Part shown: positions 46,684-62,860 of the stretch, one piece after another | How the letters are laid out: each line of letters starts with the position of its first letter | Position numbering within the stretch: position 1 is the first letter of the stretch | Source of the DNA: Clavelina lepadiformis | Lineage: Eukaryota; Chordata; Ascidiacea; Aplousobranchia; Clavelinidae | DNA: 64,000 nucleotides | Assembly: GCF_947623445.1 (NCBI RefSeq) | Contig: NC_135241.1 | Span: 4,900,501-4,964,500, forward strand | Direction of reading: 5' to 3' | Program-made: the position numbers and the translations under genes | Notes under the pieces: model-generated | What the model was told of the DNA's origin: nothing | Seen by the model: the letters and a program-made list of their open reading frames with translations, nothing else | Database searches by the model: none

Positions 46684-49600
46684 ATGGCTAATAATGGATT
46701 AAATCAAGCGTATCTTGATGAAGATAATGGCCTTCATTCTTTCGAGGATGAAAGTTTGATACAAAATAAACCAACGAGTAAGCTTAATACAAAAGAATCA
46801 AATGCTTACATGCGTAGTGGTAATATTGGAAGCGATGATGATGATTTAAATGAAGCAGACTGTTTACTGGTTCGAACTGCATCATGCCCTGAACTTAATG
46901 TAAGTTAACTTTTTGGTAATATAAACCAGAATTGGTACAACTACCTGTAGAAAAGTAGTCTACTGCATAGGACGCGCAGAATTTCTGTGAAGCTTGATAT
47001 CGTGCTTAGTCTTGGACTTGTTATTTTTATTTAATAACCTAGCGTTCTTTACAGCATTTTATTCTGGTTTAAACTTGTGTTTTGTTCAAATTTCACTTGC
47101 AATCGAGTTTATTCATATTTAATGAAAAATTGGGTAACTGGAGATTGAGCAAAATGTGGTATCTCTGGTAGGCCTACTTCCCAATGAAGTTTTTCCAGAT
47201 TAGGGAATGCAGTTATGGGTCTAAATGATCCATAGTCGCAAGTGTAAGAGCTACATGCATGAGATTCACCAACCTGCACTCCGATTTATGATAAACAAAA
47301 AAAGGGTTGTTGGAGCACCAATAAACAAACAATTAAAGCTATGGTGCATGCCAAAATTTGCTGCATCTTTGTCGAAAACTGCCAAACTTTCTAGTCGGGC
47401 AAATGATGTTAAAAATCAACTATGATATCTGAAATTTTTATGATTTGGCTCGCTTGTAACATTTCAACACCCAATGAAACACGAAGGATAAAAAGGTTTT
47501 CCAAGCTTCATGTAATTTTTTATTTTGACATTATACATAGCCTAAATGCAAGCTGCTTAAAAATATGAATGATATTGACTATTGATATATTATTTCAAAG
47601 TTGCTGTTTTAACAGGCTTTGTATAAATCTTCCCAATCGAAGAAAATGAAGCTATCTGATGATGAAGACAACACTGAAGGAGATGACTTGTTTTTTGGTA
47701 ATTACATATTTTTAGCTGTTGTTTTATCTGTGATGAGCTTTAAAGGAAAACTATTTTTACTTACATAAAAAAAACTCCTTTTTTTGTCAAAACTTCCAGG
47801 ATCACAGGTGAATGTACAACAATCTATGCACGATGCATTTGACCATTCCATGCAAAAAGCTAAAGAAATGGGTCATCAGGCTAAAGAAAAATTTCACAAT
47901 GCTTTTGATAAAGTGGATAGGTTTGCCCATAAAGTTTGGGATGGCAGGTAGTCACAGTTATGTTACTGGGTACTAACAGATTGACTGTTAACAATTGATT
48001 TTCTCACAAAAAGTGGATTGGTTTTTGTTGTAAAGTATCACCCACAACTATACTTATACAACCACATTGCTAATTTACGTACAAATTACCGATTACAAAT
48101 ATGTTCCAAAACATAATTGCAAAACGTTCATCTCAATTGTGTCATTTTATTGTTGACTTCATATCTAGATTGCCAATTGATTATGTTGCAGTCTTAAGTG
48201 TTAGTTCCCATTATACAGTATTTAATTACATTTCAGTTTTTTGTGTTATAAATGTAGTATAGCCCATGCAATAAGTATAATAGTCTATAGCTCTGTTTGT
48301 ATTGTTCTTAGTTCGTTTTGCTGCATATTTCTAGATTTTACTCCATGTGCTGTGGGATCCTGTGAGGTTTATTCTAATCGCCATGCATTATGTGCTGTTG
48401 TAATAAATAATGTTAAAAACGTTCTTTTCTTTGAAGGTGGAGAGTTGTCTCATTCTTTCAATTGTCAGAATGGCAGCAGGACAATGAATTTTTACATCAC
48501 TGGCATCGGCCTGAAATGCCAAGCTTTAGAGCTTGTTTTGGTTCCATATTTCGCCTTCATACTGAAACTGGAAACATCTGGACTCATCTAATAGGTAAAG
48601 TTTTAGTTTTTGTTTGTTTGTGTGATTATGTTTGGTATGATCTTCGGCATGTGAAGCGATTCATAACTAGGTGATAGATTTGTACATTAAGGTAAATTAT
48701 GTTGTTGGAGTTTTACTTACACTGTTTTATTAGTTTATGGGTCAGTTGTTCGTCACATAATAGCTTCTTAACAATTCAACTAAAACTAATTTTTTAGACA
48801 TATGTTTTGAATTATGTCATATATAGACGCAGATTCCGGTTGACTATTGTAATGCTTATATATATATTTATATATATTCTTAATGTTATCAAACAGGATT
48901 CATTCTGTTTGTTGGCATTTGCATTTATTTCCTGTGTTTGCCTGCGACCCACTTTATCAGCGAATGGCAGGAAAAGATTGTGTTTTTCCTCTTCTTCCTG
49001 GGCGCTGTCTTGTGTTTAAGTTTCTCAACATTATTCCATACTGTCGGTTGTCATTCGGAACGGGTTTTTAGGATATTCGGAAAGTAAGGCTTCCTTTAAT
49101 CTTTGTTACAGTTCTAATGAACAAATGGTCCTGTTGAACAAATACAGCCCTGTAAATGGGCCACTTTAATTTAACCACAGAGTGTCTCAGCAAACACAAC
49201 CACAGCAGCTTCATACTTTACTCTCATGGCGGTGTATAACTTGTAACTTGTTATAACTTTGTATATGTGTATAATGGTGTATGCAAACTTTACTCTCATG
49301 ACGGTGATTGTTTTAGGTTGGATTACTCAGGAATTGCTCTTATGATAATGGGTTCTTTTGTGCCGTGGATATATTATACATTCTACTGTGACACTGAGCC
49401 CAAGGTACTGGATAATAGATTTTCATATTGCATTGCTATTGCTATTAGTATTAACTTGATTGATTCCTAGCCTGGTAGTCTACCACTACAAATCTTCAAT
49501 TGTGGTTTTTACTGGACACTTTCATGTATTTGTTTTTTATCGGCAGATCATTTACATGTCTGTGGTTTGTATACTCGGCATTTCATGTATAATTATATCT

Positions 49601-51381
49601 CAGTGGGACAAGTTTAGCACAGCAAAATATCGGGGAGTGCGCGCAAGTGAGTGAGATTATCTTCTGTGTTGACATAACTTTGAATGTCAATTATTATTTA
49701 TTCACTCATTCCCTTATTGTGTTCTGCTTTAGCTATTGTGTTATGTACTTGGCACTTTCTACATGAAGAATACTGTACATGCAGTCTATGCAAACATGTT
49801 GTCAATAAAAGTTTGGTTGCAAATTATAAATATTACTCAAAGCTGTGAAATTTGAAATTTTGCAGTTTTATTTGCTGCTCTTGGCCTAAGTGGAATTGTC
49901 CCAGCAGGTCATACCATGGTCCAACAGGGTTTCTTGCGATCAGTCACCGTTGGCCAACTAGGCTGGCTCATCCTCATGGCGGTACTATATTTGTTAGGTA
50001 ATTGAGACATCTGCATTTGGACAAAGCAGCAACAATATTATGTACATAAATAGTATATGGTGGCAAAGCTTAAAAGCTAGAAACTGTGTTTTACTAGAAG
50101 TCATTTTGTTCATGTTAGCTAGAGTATTGATACAATATGGCTTGTATAAAATTATCTGTTATGATACTATAAAATCTCTAATGCTAGTCTGTTTGCGCTG
50201 TTTCTTATGTTCATCAGTGTAAGCTGTTTTTGCATTACTTTGTCTACATTAACCTTAAAAGGACTTCAAATGTTTACATTAACTACATCTTGATTGAAAT
50301 TATGTCAATTTTTGTGAATTTTTTCAGCTTACATAAAACAAGATCAATTATTTAACAACATTGCTTATTTAGGTGCTTTTCTATATGCAAGGCGAATACC
50401 AGAAAGATATTTTCCAGGCAAATGTGACCTATGGGTGAGTACTTTAACCACTTCCTGTATAGTGTGTGATAATGTGTGTTTTTGTACATGTAGTCTTCTC
50501 GAATTCATTCATTCATTAATTAATTGACTCGATTTGTATTGTATTGTATCAGCAACAGACATTAGAAAAACAGTTATGCAACAGCTTTGCCGATATTGTA
50601 GGCTATACGGCTAGTGTGCCTGTTAAAAATTAACAGCAAAGTTTTATGTAATGCCATTTCATCACGATCATTTTGTGTTTGCTTTCTGAGTCATAGCAGG
50701 CAGTTAAATCATTAAAAGCCCTGTTCCGGTTGGTTAAGTATTAAATTTTATCACGCCATTTCCACGCACCCTTCTGTTGCCATGATGCAGTAATAAGTTA
50801 CATAAACTGTCTATCTTTTAAACTTGCAAATTTGGAAGATAAAATTGAATGAGTTACCAAGAAAAATGTTATCTGACATTACAAACTTATTTTTGCCAAA
50901 TTAATATACTTGTAACATGGTTATGTATTGACTAAAATATATGTTACGTATAGTGTATCTAATATATTTGTCAGCTGAATATACAATATGTGTGCCATAT
51001 CTATATAAGAGATTTTTAGTGGTTTGGCTTAGTTAAATAATAAGATGGTACTTACCTCATTTCCTCGATCTTTGACGTACCACAGGTAAGTCACCGCCTA
51101 TTTTAAACATTTACACCCCAGATATGGTAATGCATGGCAACATGTTTCAGTTTAGAATGGAGGTGATAGCGATGGATTGTTGACCCATGAACTGCTCTTT
51201 CATTCTTCATTTTTTTCATTGACTTAATCGAGAAATTTCTAATATTTGTATTTTGTTGCAGTTTCAGAGTCATCAGATTTTCCATATCTTAGTTGTTCTT
51301 GCCGCATGCGTCCATTTTCACGGCATATGCAACTTACAACAGTCAAGGTTTTTACACGGTGGCCAGTGTATGGTGGCTTAG
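46684..51381 (+). CDS. ADIPOR: Adiponectin receptor (AdipoR1/AdipoR2-type, PAQR family)
   Basis: Ten exons with consistent phases: 46684..46899, 47616..47697, 47821..47948 (approximate), 48437..48594, 48897..49083, 49317..49404, 49547..49646, 49866..49997, 50373..50434 and 51262..51381. The start is the first ATG, 46684. A long acidic cytosolic N-terminus leads into the PAQR core: HHWHRPEMPSFRACFGSIFR, HTETGNIWTHL, then seven membrane helices. The three zinc ligands of the intramembrane ceramidase-like site are present: His in FHTVGCHS and two His in SHQIFH. The acid residue of LDYSGIAL is also kept. It closely follows vertebrate AdipoR, a seven-helix protein with a cytosolic N-terminus acting in adiponectin and ceramide signalling. 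The C-terminus (GGQCMVA) is a little shorter than in vertebrates. Confidence 0.95.
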
Positions 51382-52774
51382 CTGTCCAGTGTTTCTTTGT
51401 TTCACTTTGTGCTGTAGTTTTTTTTTGCGCACAACACCTCAGTACGAATACAGCAATGTTCGTTTGTTTTCGTTTTGACATTAATTTCGAATTTGTATAT
51501 ACAGTAGTGTTTTGGAAACATGTATAGAAGTTAGTTGGATCCAATCTGTTAAAAACTTACCGTAGATTATGTTCTCAGTTTGAGGAATTCTTCTAATTTT
51601 CAATCAATAGCTGTTTCAGCTGGCGTAAGAAATGTTTCTACGGTAGTGATTATAGCTAATTTTAAAAAAATAATGAATGTTGCTAATGGTCGTTGCTTGC
51701 ATGAGCCCCATTAGCTGTACCGGATACTTTCGTTACACTAGCAACAATTGTTAAATTAGCTGCATTTTGATGTTTACCATAGTCCAGTGTAATACCCTTC
51801 AGACTCCTGCATATCATTGTGACGCTCTGAAATGTTTAATTATTCTTCTTCATTTAATGCATATTTTTGTGGGCAGTTGAAATATTGTGTCTTTCAAAAT
51901 TCAGTCAACAAGTAATTATTCAAAATGTCCATTGACGCAATTGTGAAACATGGCATGTTTGAGAAGATTTTTATGCCATTTAATTTGTTTGCGTGTGATT
52001 GTTGCAGAATTTTCAAAACACTTTAATTTCAGATGTTCTGGCGTTTTGTAATTCGTTTGCCTTACAAGTGTACTTTTGGCGGCCTTTTGTAAAACAAGGA
52101 CTGTTTCTCGTTTTAATTTGGCAAATTTTTCTAAACTTACCCTTGAAATCTGGTTTCAGAAACGGTGATGCTTGGTTGTATATATTAATACAGGTATTTT
52201 CAAGTAATAGCCTAGCATTTATGTTCTTGCAATAATGTTCAAGGTGTCTCGTGGATTTAAATATTGAAATCTATGCGTTGAACGTTAATTTTCTTTTTTC
52301 CACCATCTGTGTTGGCGCAATTATACCGAGATGTTTCGTTTCACCAAACTGTTGTGATTCGCTTACTTGTGGTATGTGGGTTTGAAAGCAAATGCGAGTG
52401 GATTTCCTTATCTCACTTTTAGTTTTAAAGCCTTGTTTGTTTTTGTTTAAAACGATAAACGGTCTATTTATTATGTGCACATCAATTAAATCTAAAATCA
52501 ACTGTGTTATGTTTGGCTCTACACTTTTTACCGTAGTTAGCAGACAATTCGTTTTGCTATTTTCTCTGTTAAAAATGTTATTGGTTTGCACTTTGCTTGA
52601 CATACCTTCAAAATTACCGTACAATTTCTAGGTATCGTTCTAATCGAATTTGAAACTTTTGCAAACGCTGTACTCAGATAAATTACAGCCTTGACAAACT
52701 GAACCTTAAACGTTTCAGAATTATATACTTTTGTGATAATTAGGCATTGAAGTGTGAACGTGATAAATTACGTG
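51382..52774. other. 3' flanks of the adiponectin receptor and the convergent sulfotransferase
   Basis: No gene. A minus-strand AATAAA at 52467-52472 is a plausible poly(A) signal for the sulfotransferase. Confidence 0.45.
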
Positions 52775-54238
52775 CTATAGCAAGTTTTTTGCAAACATTT
52801 TGTAACCAAGCCTGTGCACAGCGTCTTTGCATATTGTTTCGACTTGAAATAATTTCTTTCCGGAAAACTTCTCTTTCCAGGCCGGCATCCAATCATTATT
52901 CTTCAAGTGTAATGTTTCACTTGTAGGTCCTTTGTCAGATGTCGCGGTAGGTATATTATTGAATAACCACCTTTGAATCTGTGGATTCATGTTAATTTCA
53001 ATGAAGTCGTAGATTTGCTGCGTCATTCCGACAGGATCGAGGTGAAACTCTTCCATTTTAACCCGCAAGTATCGGCCCTGCAGCCAATGGTTATTAGACA
53101 GCGCGTCATTAGCGTACTGCACGTTGGTGTCGAGCTGTTTGCATACTTGGCCAGCGACTTGCCTGCAATATTATGTAGGAGTTTTATATGACAAGGCTTT
53201 GCTTGAAAATCATTTTAAGGACTTGCTTGCCGGGTAGGGTACGTTAACACATACAGGCAGAATAGTGTTTTGAATAATTTTACCTGAACACTTTCAAGTT
53301 CGTTTTACCGTGACCCATCCTGTGATGCACGGTCACCCTGGGGTCTTGTAGTAAGTGAATGACTTTAGTCTTCACGTATGAAGTATTTAGCAGTTGACCG
53401 ACCCATTGCATGTTACAAAGGTTTGTTATTTTTATTACGCGAAGAAAACTTTGGCTGCAGTGTTTGGATAGGAAGTTCAGATCAAAGGGTTTCCGGCATA
53501 TTTGTTCTCCGTTTTGACCAAGCTCACAAATACCAGCATCACGAGAATAAAACTTACTGTTCCTACTTTCAGCAAAACAAACCCCAAAGTCCAGACACCT
53601 GTTATTAAAAAGTAGCTTAAGCTATAAGCATTTAAAGTAAATGCGTACATTATAAGTCTGTGTGCTGTAACTTAGACTATACAGTACAGTAGGCCTTATT
53701 GGTAGTTTTCAGTCACAGTCGTCGAATGGTCCTTTACTTGATCCATTACAAACAACTTAAAATTACACTATTGGCCACTGTTTAATGTTAATGAAACAAG
53801 CTACCTGCTGGATTTGTCACTTTTCTGCGTAAGTTTGAAAGCTGTGTCATATGCTTCTGCTAATGCCGTAAACTGGCATTTGCTGATGTTTCTTAAAATC
53901 TTCAAACTCAGTGATTCGTGTAAATTGCAACGGAGATCGGATAATGGATATAAGGGCTCATAGAAATAAGAAACTTCATTCTTTTGATTGAAAATTTCCG
54001 CAACTATGTCTACGTCAGAAGTCCCTTCTGAAAGCAATAACACGGTCTGCGTCCTTTCACTTATCGTTTCTTCAAACTCCTGCTTGATGGCGCTATTAAC
54101 CTTGGTTGGTGTATGACTGGAACACAGGGTGTGCAATACTCCTTCATACACAAAGTAAAATGCAAGCACCTTGCCCAGTATGAAAAGAGCAAGACAGATC
54201 CTGTATCTATATTTAGATATAGATAAGCAAGGTTTCAT
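52775..54238 (-). CDS. Carbohydrate sulfotransferase-like type II membrane protein with altered PAPS-binding loops
   Basis: Three exons, 54238..53805, 53598..53284 and 53162..52775, join in phase 2 each time and give 378 residues. The N-terminus MKPCLSISKYRYR is followed by one hydrophobic helix (ICLALFILGKVLAFYFVYE), the Golgi signal anchor. The fold matches Gal/GlcNAc/GalNAc 6-O-sulfotransferases: an LLLSEG-(n)-IFNQKNEVSYFYEPLY segment, VIHLLQDPRVTVHHR, RVKMEEFHLDP, and a C-terminal CKDAVHRLGY. Family members normally carry RSGSS-like residues in the 5'-phosphosulfate loop and RDPR...SR in the 3'-phosphate loop. Here they read SEGTSDVD and QDPR...HHR. The protein may therefore be a weak, altered or non-catalytic member. 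It is convergent with the adiponectin receptor. Confidence 0.85.
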
Positions 54239-55444
54239 TTCGTTGACAGGTAAGCGTTATACGGAGAAACTGGTCTATAGAATAGGTTATGCTTATTTAT
54301 TCAGACAATCAGAGAATCACTCAAAATCTTTTCCACTTGCAATAATTCAATTGTTCTGCAAAAAGATTATCATTGGTTATCATTATCATCTTCCAAAGAT
54401 TGTCATTGGTGTGAATTTTTGCTGTTCAAACTCGGGCTAATCAACAACGCCTTTCTTTAGTGCCATGACCACCAGAAACCGGGCTCTTGCCCGGGATGGC
54501 GTTTTATTTACGGTGGGTTTCTTTTCCCATCCACTGATGTACAGCATTGAAGCAATTTTCATTCATCAGTTGCTTGAACACACCACCCGCTGGTTTGCTT
54601 AATTTTTCGCTTTTTGACTTATATCTTATGGATTTAACTAATTATAGGTTTAGTGGCCGTGTTAGTTGTTATCAGCAATTATTAACGTTATTTTTCTTGA
54701 GCACGTTTTAAGCCTTTTCGGCTTTGTCACTTTTTCCTGTTCACTGGCTCGTGTTAATAACAACTGGATTGATTTTTTGTCCCCACCGCGCTTTTGACGA
54801 AAAATAAATAAATAAATGAATGAGAATGTAAATTGAAATAAGTTTTGTAACAGTCACTTTTTCAGGCTCGCATGCTGGTAAATTTGGCAAATTAGACTGC
54901 TCTAATGACTCTAACATCGTTTGCTATACTTGTCTGGCACTTTGCACAGAATCCTGTTCCTTCAACATCATCTTCAAGATGTCATCATTAACAGTCAACA
55001 CCCAGTTGTATAGGTATATTAAACGGGAAAAATCACTGGCAATTGCCAGGATACTTACTTACAGACGATTCTCTATAAGATATATTTCTGCGTAAAAAAG
55101 CATTAAAACTGCTTTCTAATAATGATCAGTAGGTTAATAATTTTACCCTGCAAATTATGTAAATACATACTTGATATGACAACACCTTTGCAATTGACGG
55201 ACTTCGAAACAAAATATCGAGCGGTCTGTCCTTTTTTTAAATGGCGGTTAATGAATAATAATCAAAGAGTAAATATTTACAAGAGGCAGTGAATGCAGAA
55301 CCCAAATAGCTTGCCGAAAGTTTTAAACTTTGCTAACGTTGTCTGTAAGTAAATAAAATTGTATGAGTGTGTGGAATTTATTGTACACTTTGTAGCTAAT
55401 TCGATCAGGCCAAAGATAAAAGAAAAACATTCTTTTGTTAGCGG
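54239..55444. other. Intergenic; possible retroelement 3' end at about 54450-54835
   Basis: 54450-54835 has a GC-richer start (CCGGGCTCTTGCCCGGGATG) and ends in an AAATAAATAAATAAATGAATG tract, the look of a LINE or SINE 3' end. No target duplication was found. The remainder holds the sulfotransferase 5' flank and unremarkable AT-rich DNA. Confidence 0.35.
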
Positions 55445-56170
55445 TGTGGCGGCCACCGTGACACCACCCACTGATTCTGTCTTCCTTTGGACATAGTACT
55501 TTAAATTGTGTCAGCGTTGACTACGGCTATGCGTGGCATTTGCTCGTTATATTTACAGTATATATGGTGCGTACTTGTTGTTCGAGCCGTCGAGATCAAG
55601 TTACGTTTTAGAGTTGGAATGGTCTAGAAGTGGGCTACGCTCGGGACAGCTCGTGCTCACTGGGAAGAAACGCAACCTTCTTTACTCGTTATCAAGGAAT
55701 CATAACTTTCCGAGCGCCTACATCAGCTACATAACCGTTTTCTTTTCGGCAGCATTTTCGACATATTTGCCTCAAAGGTATGTCAGGCCTTCGACCAGGG
55801 AAGATCCTCGGATTGCACCTCCACGAGAGCATGCTTCTCAAGACATCGGACGCCGTATCACAGACACGGAATCTGGGTTTCATTCATCAGACGCGACCAG
55901 CGCAAAAACAGGAACACCGAGTTCTTTCAACGCCGAAGCTTCGCCTTGCTCTACTCTCCTTAACCCTTATCTAGCGGGGGAGTAATGTGGCGGCCACGGG
56001 GTGATTCTGTCGTTTGCACATATTACTTGAAATTGTGTCGGCGTTGATTACTGCTATGCGTGGTATTTGCTCCCTTTATATATAAATATGGTGCGTACTT
56101 GTTTCTAAGGAAGTCGACATCAACAATATAAGTTGGGTTTTAATTTTTTAGAAGTAGGCTAAACATAAAT
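55445..56170 (+). mobile_element. Fossil LTR element (short, non-autonomous or mostly deleted)
   Basis: Two direct repeats of about 190-200 bp begin TGTGGCGGCCAC, at 55445 and 55986. A purine-rich tract (GCGGGGGAG) lies just before the second, as expected of a polypurine tract. About 350 bp lie between them, with no recognisable gag, protease or reverse transcriptase. Family is undetermined (Ty3-like by terminus only). The two repeats differ noticeably, so the insertion is not recent and the element is broken. Confidence 0.6.
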
Positions 56171-57523
56171 AAAGCATAAATAGCATAGCATAACATAACA
56201 TAAATAGCATAAACATAAATACGAAAATGTGAGGTTAGCGGCATTGCGTTCTTCCTTTATTTAACAGTTTTTAACAGTTCTTTGGCTAGAGCATAACCTC
56301 ACTTCTAAACATAATTGAATGCAACTAACTGAACACTTCAATTTAACGAATTTGTTGTAATCAAATCATTACATTTCTTATACGTACCACAAATGCAAAG
56401 TCTACGAAGCTTACTAATATATAATGCCCGAATTTTCTTAACATCAATTCAAATGTAATATGGCCATTGGCCACACCAATTTGCGTGTAGGAAGCGATTG
56501 GGAAGGGGCTATTTCAAGAATATGATGTTTGTGTACAAAAATATATAGATTAATATGATTAACCGTTATTTATTTCCCACCCGAACTTGCAAAATTTCCC
56601 ACTGGTGGGAAATTTCTCAACGGTTAAGATCCGCTGTTCTAACCGTTCCACCAGCAAGCCTACAAGACATCTCACGTTGCCTAGTGCGCCCTATGAGAAA
56701 CCTAGCAATGCCTCATTGTTCATTTTTGTTTACGTCAGAGAGCGAAGTTTCTCCCTCCGCACATGAAGAGCATGCAGTTACGTTAGGTTATACAGTTGTA
56801 CACTATATACACGTTGTCCAGAGCGCCAGACGCAATCGTAGTGGCGATTCGCATAGGTTGTCTAGGCTACAAGCAAATTGGAATTGACGGTACAATCATA
56901 ATTGTATTTGCTATTAATTAACTCCCAAATTGGAATCGCTTAAGCATGTCGGCAGGCTGTCAGAGCTGTTCAGAGGAATCAGTATGATGCCGTCTTTTAG
57001 CCTGTTAGCGTAGTTCACTCATCACTCCATGCAGATTGCAGATATAGGGTGTGAATGAAACATCTCAGTGGGAAAGGTGAGGTAGCCAGCGAAGAACCTC
57101 GACCGGGTACTAGGTATAGACTATAGAGATTAAGCTGAGATGTAGTCTACTAGCTTATAGGCTACCTGGAGTGTGTTTTTTGGGGAAAACCTAGTATCAC
57201 AATACAGCAGTAACATTTTCAAAGTAATGAGAACAAAATACCATATTCAAACAGCAAGCCACTGGTGAATGTCAAATACCGATACCACTGACGGCATGAC
57301 TGGTAGTCACTTCCACTTTTTATTCAACAGATAATAAGGCTAATCTTCTAAGGCTTCTTTGAGAGTTAGCCTTTCAATCTTTAGAAACTCCTCTTGGCTC
57401 GACTTGTTGACTGGACTCTTGGGTATTGTTTAGTCACGTTACTGTAATTAGACTATACCGGTGGAGGTTCTGTAAAGTGAATATTAGGCTATAGGCCTCT
57501 GCCTGCATCAGCTTAGCAGATAT
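56171..57523. other. Intergenic, upstream of nemo-like kinase
   Basis: A perfect 11-bp palindrome arm pair (AAATTTCCCAC, 56592-56602 and 56605-56615) lies in a stretch that may be another MITE. The 110-codon frame starting at 56555 is not recognised. The kinase promoter and any N-terminal exon should lie here. Confidence 0.4.
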
Positions 57524-60715
<3,192 letters not shown>

Positions 60716-62860
60716 TAAACCATTAAGCGACTCTGTTAAACCGTCACAAAGCTTTGCTAGCGTGGGATCCCCACAGTATTTTGTTGCTATCGTTTTATAC
60801 ACGAATGTGAATGTCACTTAAAAATTACTGTGCTTTCAATATTTTTTTATGTTTTGCCCAGCCACTAAATCATCCTTTCTTTAGCTTCGGCGTTTTACGT
60901 CATCTGTTTGTTTTTCTTGCCTTAACTTTTGCGGAGTCCGAAGGGGTAAATAGCAATTGAAACACCGCCTCGATTGTTACAGATTTCGTTACCTTTAGGC
61001 GACGTGATTTACGAACAGTTCGTAAGCAGATTTCAAGAAAAAGTCGCCAAGTCAACAATACGCCTGCTAGCTCATCGAATCGTGTTACAAAAGGTCTGTT
61101 GTTTTTTGATTTTCTGTCCTTTGTAGTTGTTTGGTAGCTTTTTTTGTATGATGCAATCACTATAAATATACAACATGAGGTACTCCCATACCTTGTGTAG
61201 ATCAAGTGCGGATACAAGTTGAAACTTGGCCGTTTTAGACACTGTAGTTTTTTGTCAGGAGTTTATGTCATTGATTTTTTTTATCTTTCGGTTGCTCTAT
61301 CTGTCTGTAAGGACGCCTTGCTTCTTGTTGCTAGATAAAAATTTTACCTAAGCTGTGTGGCAATAGTGTAATAGTGACACAATGCAATGTAGAAAATTTG
61401 ATGCCCACAAGTTTTGTTTGAAATTGGAGTGCTTCGCGAAGTAGTTGTTCGTAATTGCCATAAAATAACTTTAGTATGTAATTGTTGGAAATATGAAGTA
61501 AGCATCACAACCATTTGCTTTACTAGGTCGCTCCTTTTCTGCTTTATACCCTTTTATTGTTGTTTTTATGTCTCACATGTACACAACGACACACGTCTTA
61601 CGTACTGGTCTTAACGTTACCTTTAAGTTTTTCTACCAAATTTCAAATTTTTAGTGAGTTTTATTGTTGGCTTTGTGTTGCATCTTATGCGTATATTGGA
61701 CTAAACTCAATTAATTCTTTAAAAAAAAGTTAATTTTAATTCCTTTTTACGACTTCTGAAATTATTGAAGTCACTTTTAACGCACTGTGAGCCTATGAGG
61801 CCGAAAAAGTATAGATACCTTAATATAAGGTTAACATAATTAACCCTATTCGACTAACTGTCATATCCGACCATTATGCCAAACTTTAGAATAACTGGAT
61901 GTACCCAAGAATAATTGAGATATCAAAATCGAGTTATGTTCTTGTCTTGTATAGAACTGATGTTCATCCGTCCACTTGCGGATATTAACATCTTAGTCAC
62001 TTAGTGTATAGTTTTGGTGTTGATACTTTGTTTAGTCCGTCATTTGGCTACTTCCTTCCACTGCTATTATTCAAAATTGCCGTCATTTCTTTAAACAATC
62101 TGCCGTTTCAAAATGGCTGCAATTCTACTTGTATATAAACACGGCATCTTTTGTAACCACTTTTTTATAGGTTTTTTTTTATTCAAACGTCTCCTTGCAA
62201 TACGACCACTCATTGTGTGCTCAATCTGCTATGCTGCGTTTACTGTAATAATTGTTGTGAAATAACTTTTGTCCAAGCTGCAAATGCTGCTAATCGACAT
62301 TCTTGCTTCTGCAGATTATTCGTCCATTTAATTAAATCCACCCTTAAACTGTAAAAGCCATGTTACACTTCGAAATCTTCGCCGTTGTACATTGTTGTAA
62401 TTTTCTCTTTTCAAAATAAAACTCATGACTTGAATTATGGTTGTTGAAATATGTGCAGGAAAGACGGCGGAAGACATTCAGTTGGAGTAAGTTTAAACAT
62501 GTTGGACTACGATTTTGTATTAACAAGTGTGTAGGGCAGGCAATCGATCATCAACTCGATGTGATGAAATATGTGTCTTGCCTAATGACTAGATTACCGT
62601 TGATCTCTTTGCCTGTAATCTCAGCTGGCTCGTAATTTAGCAGATAATTTATTTACTTCTACTCAGTTAACCCCATCTCTAAACTTTGTTTAAAAATAGA
62701 AGGTCGACTTCTAATTTGCCACCAGCCAGTTTTAGTATGACGACCTTAACCTTCCATAGCAGAAAGCAAACGTAATTGTCAGAGCCTAATAAGCGCGTTT
62801 GCCATATTCGCCTTTTGATGTAAAGCACACAGTTTTGGGTACTTGAGCGTGGAAAGGACG
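60716..62860. other. Intergenic between NLK and the ShKT gene
   Basis: NLK 3' UTR and AT-rich DNA. Frames of 60-105 codons show no homology or splice context. Confidence 0.5.
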
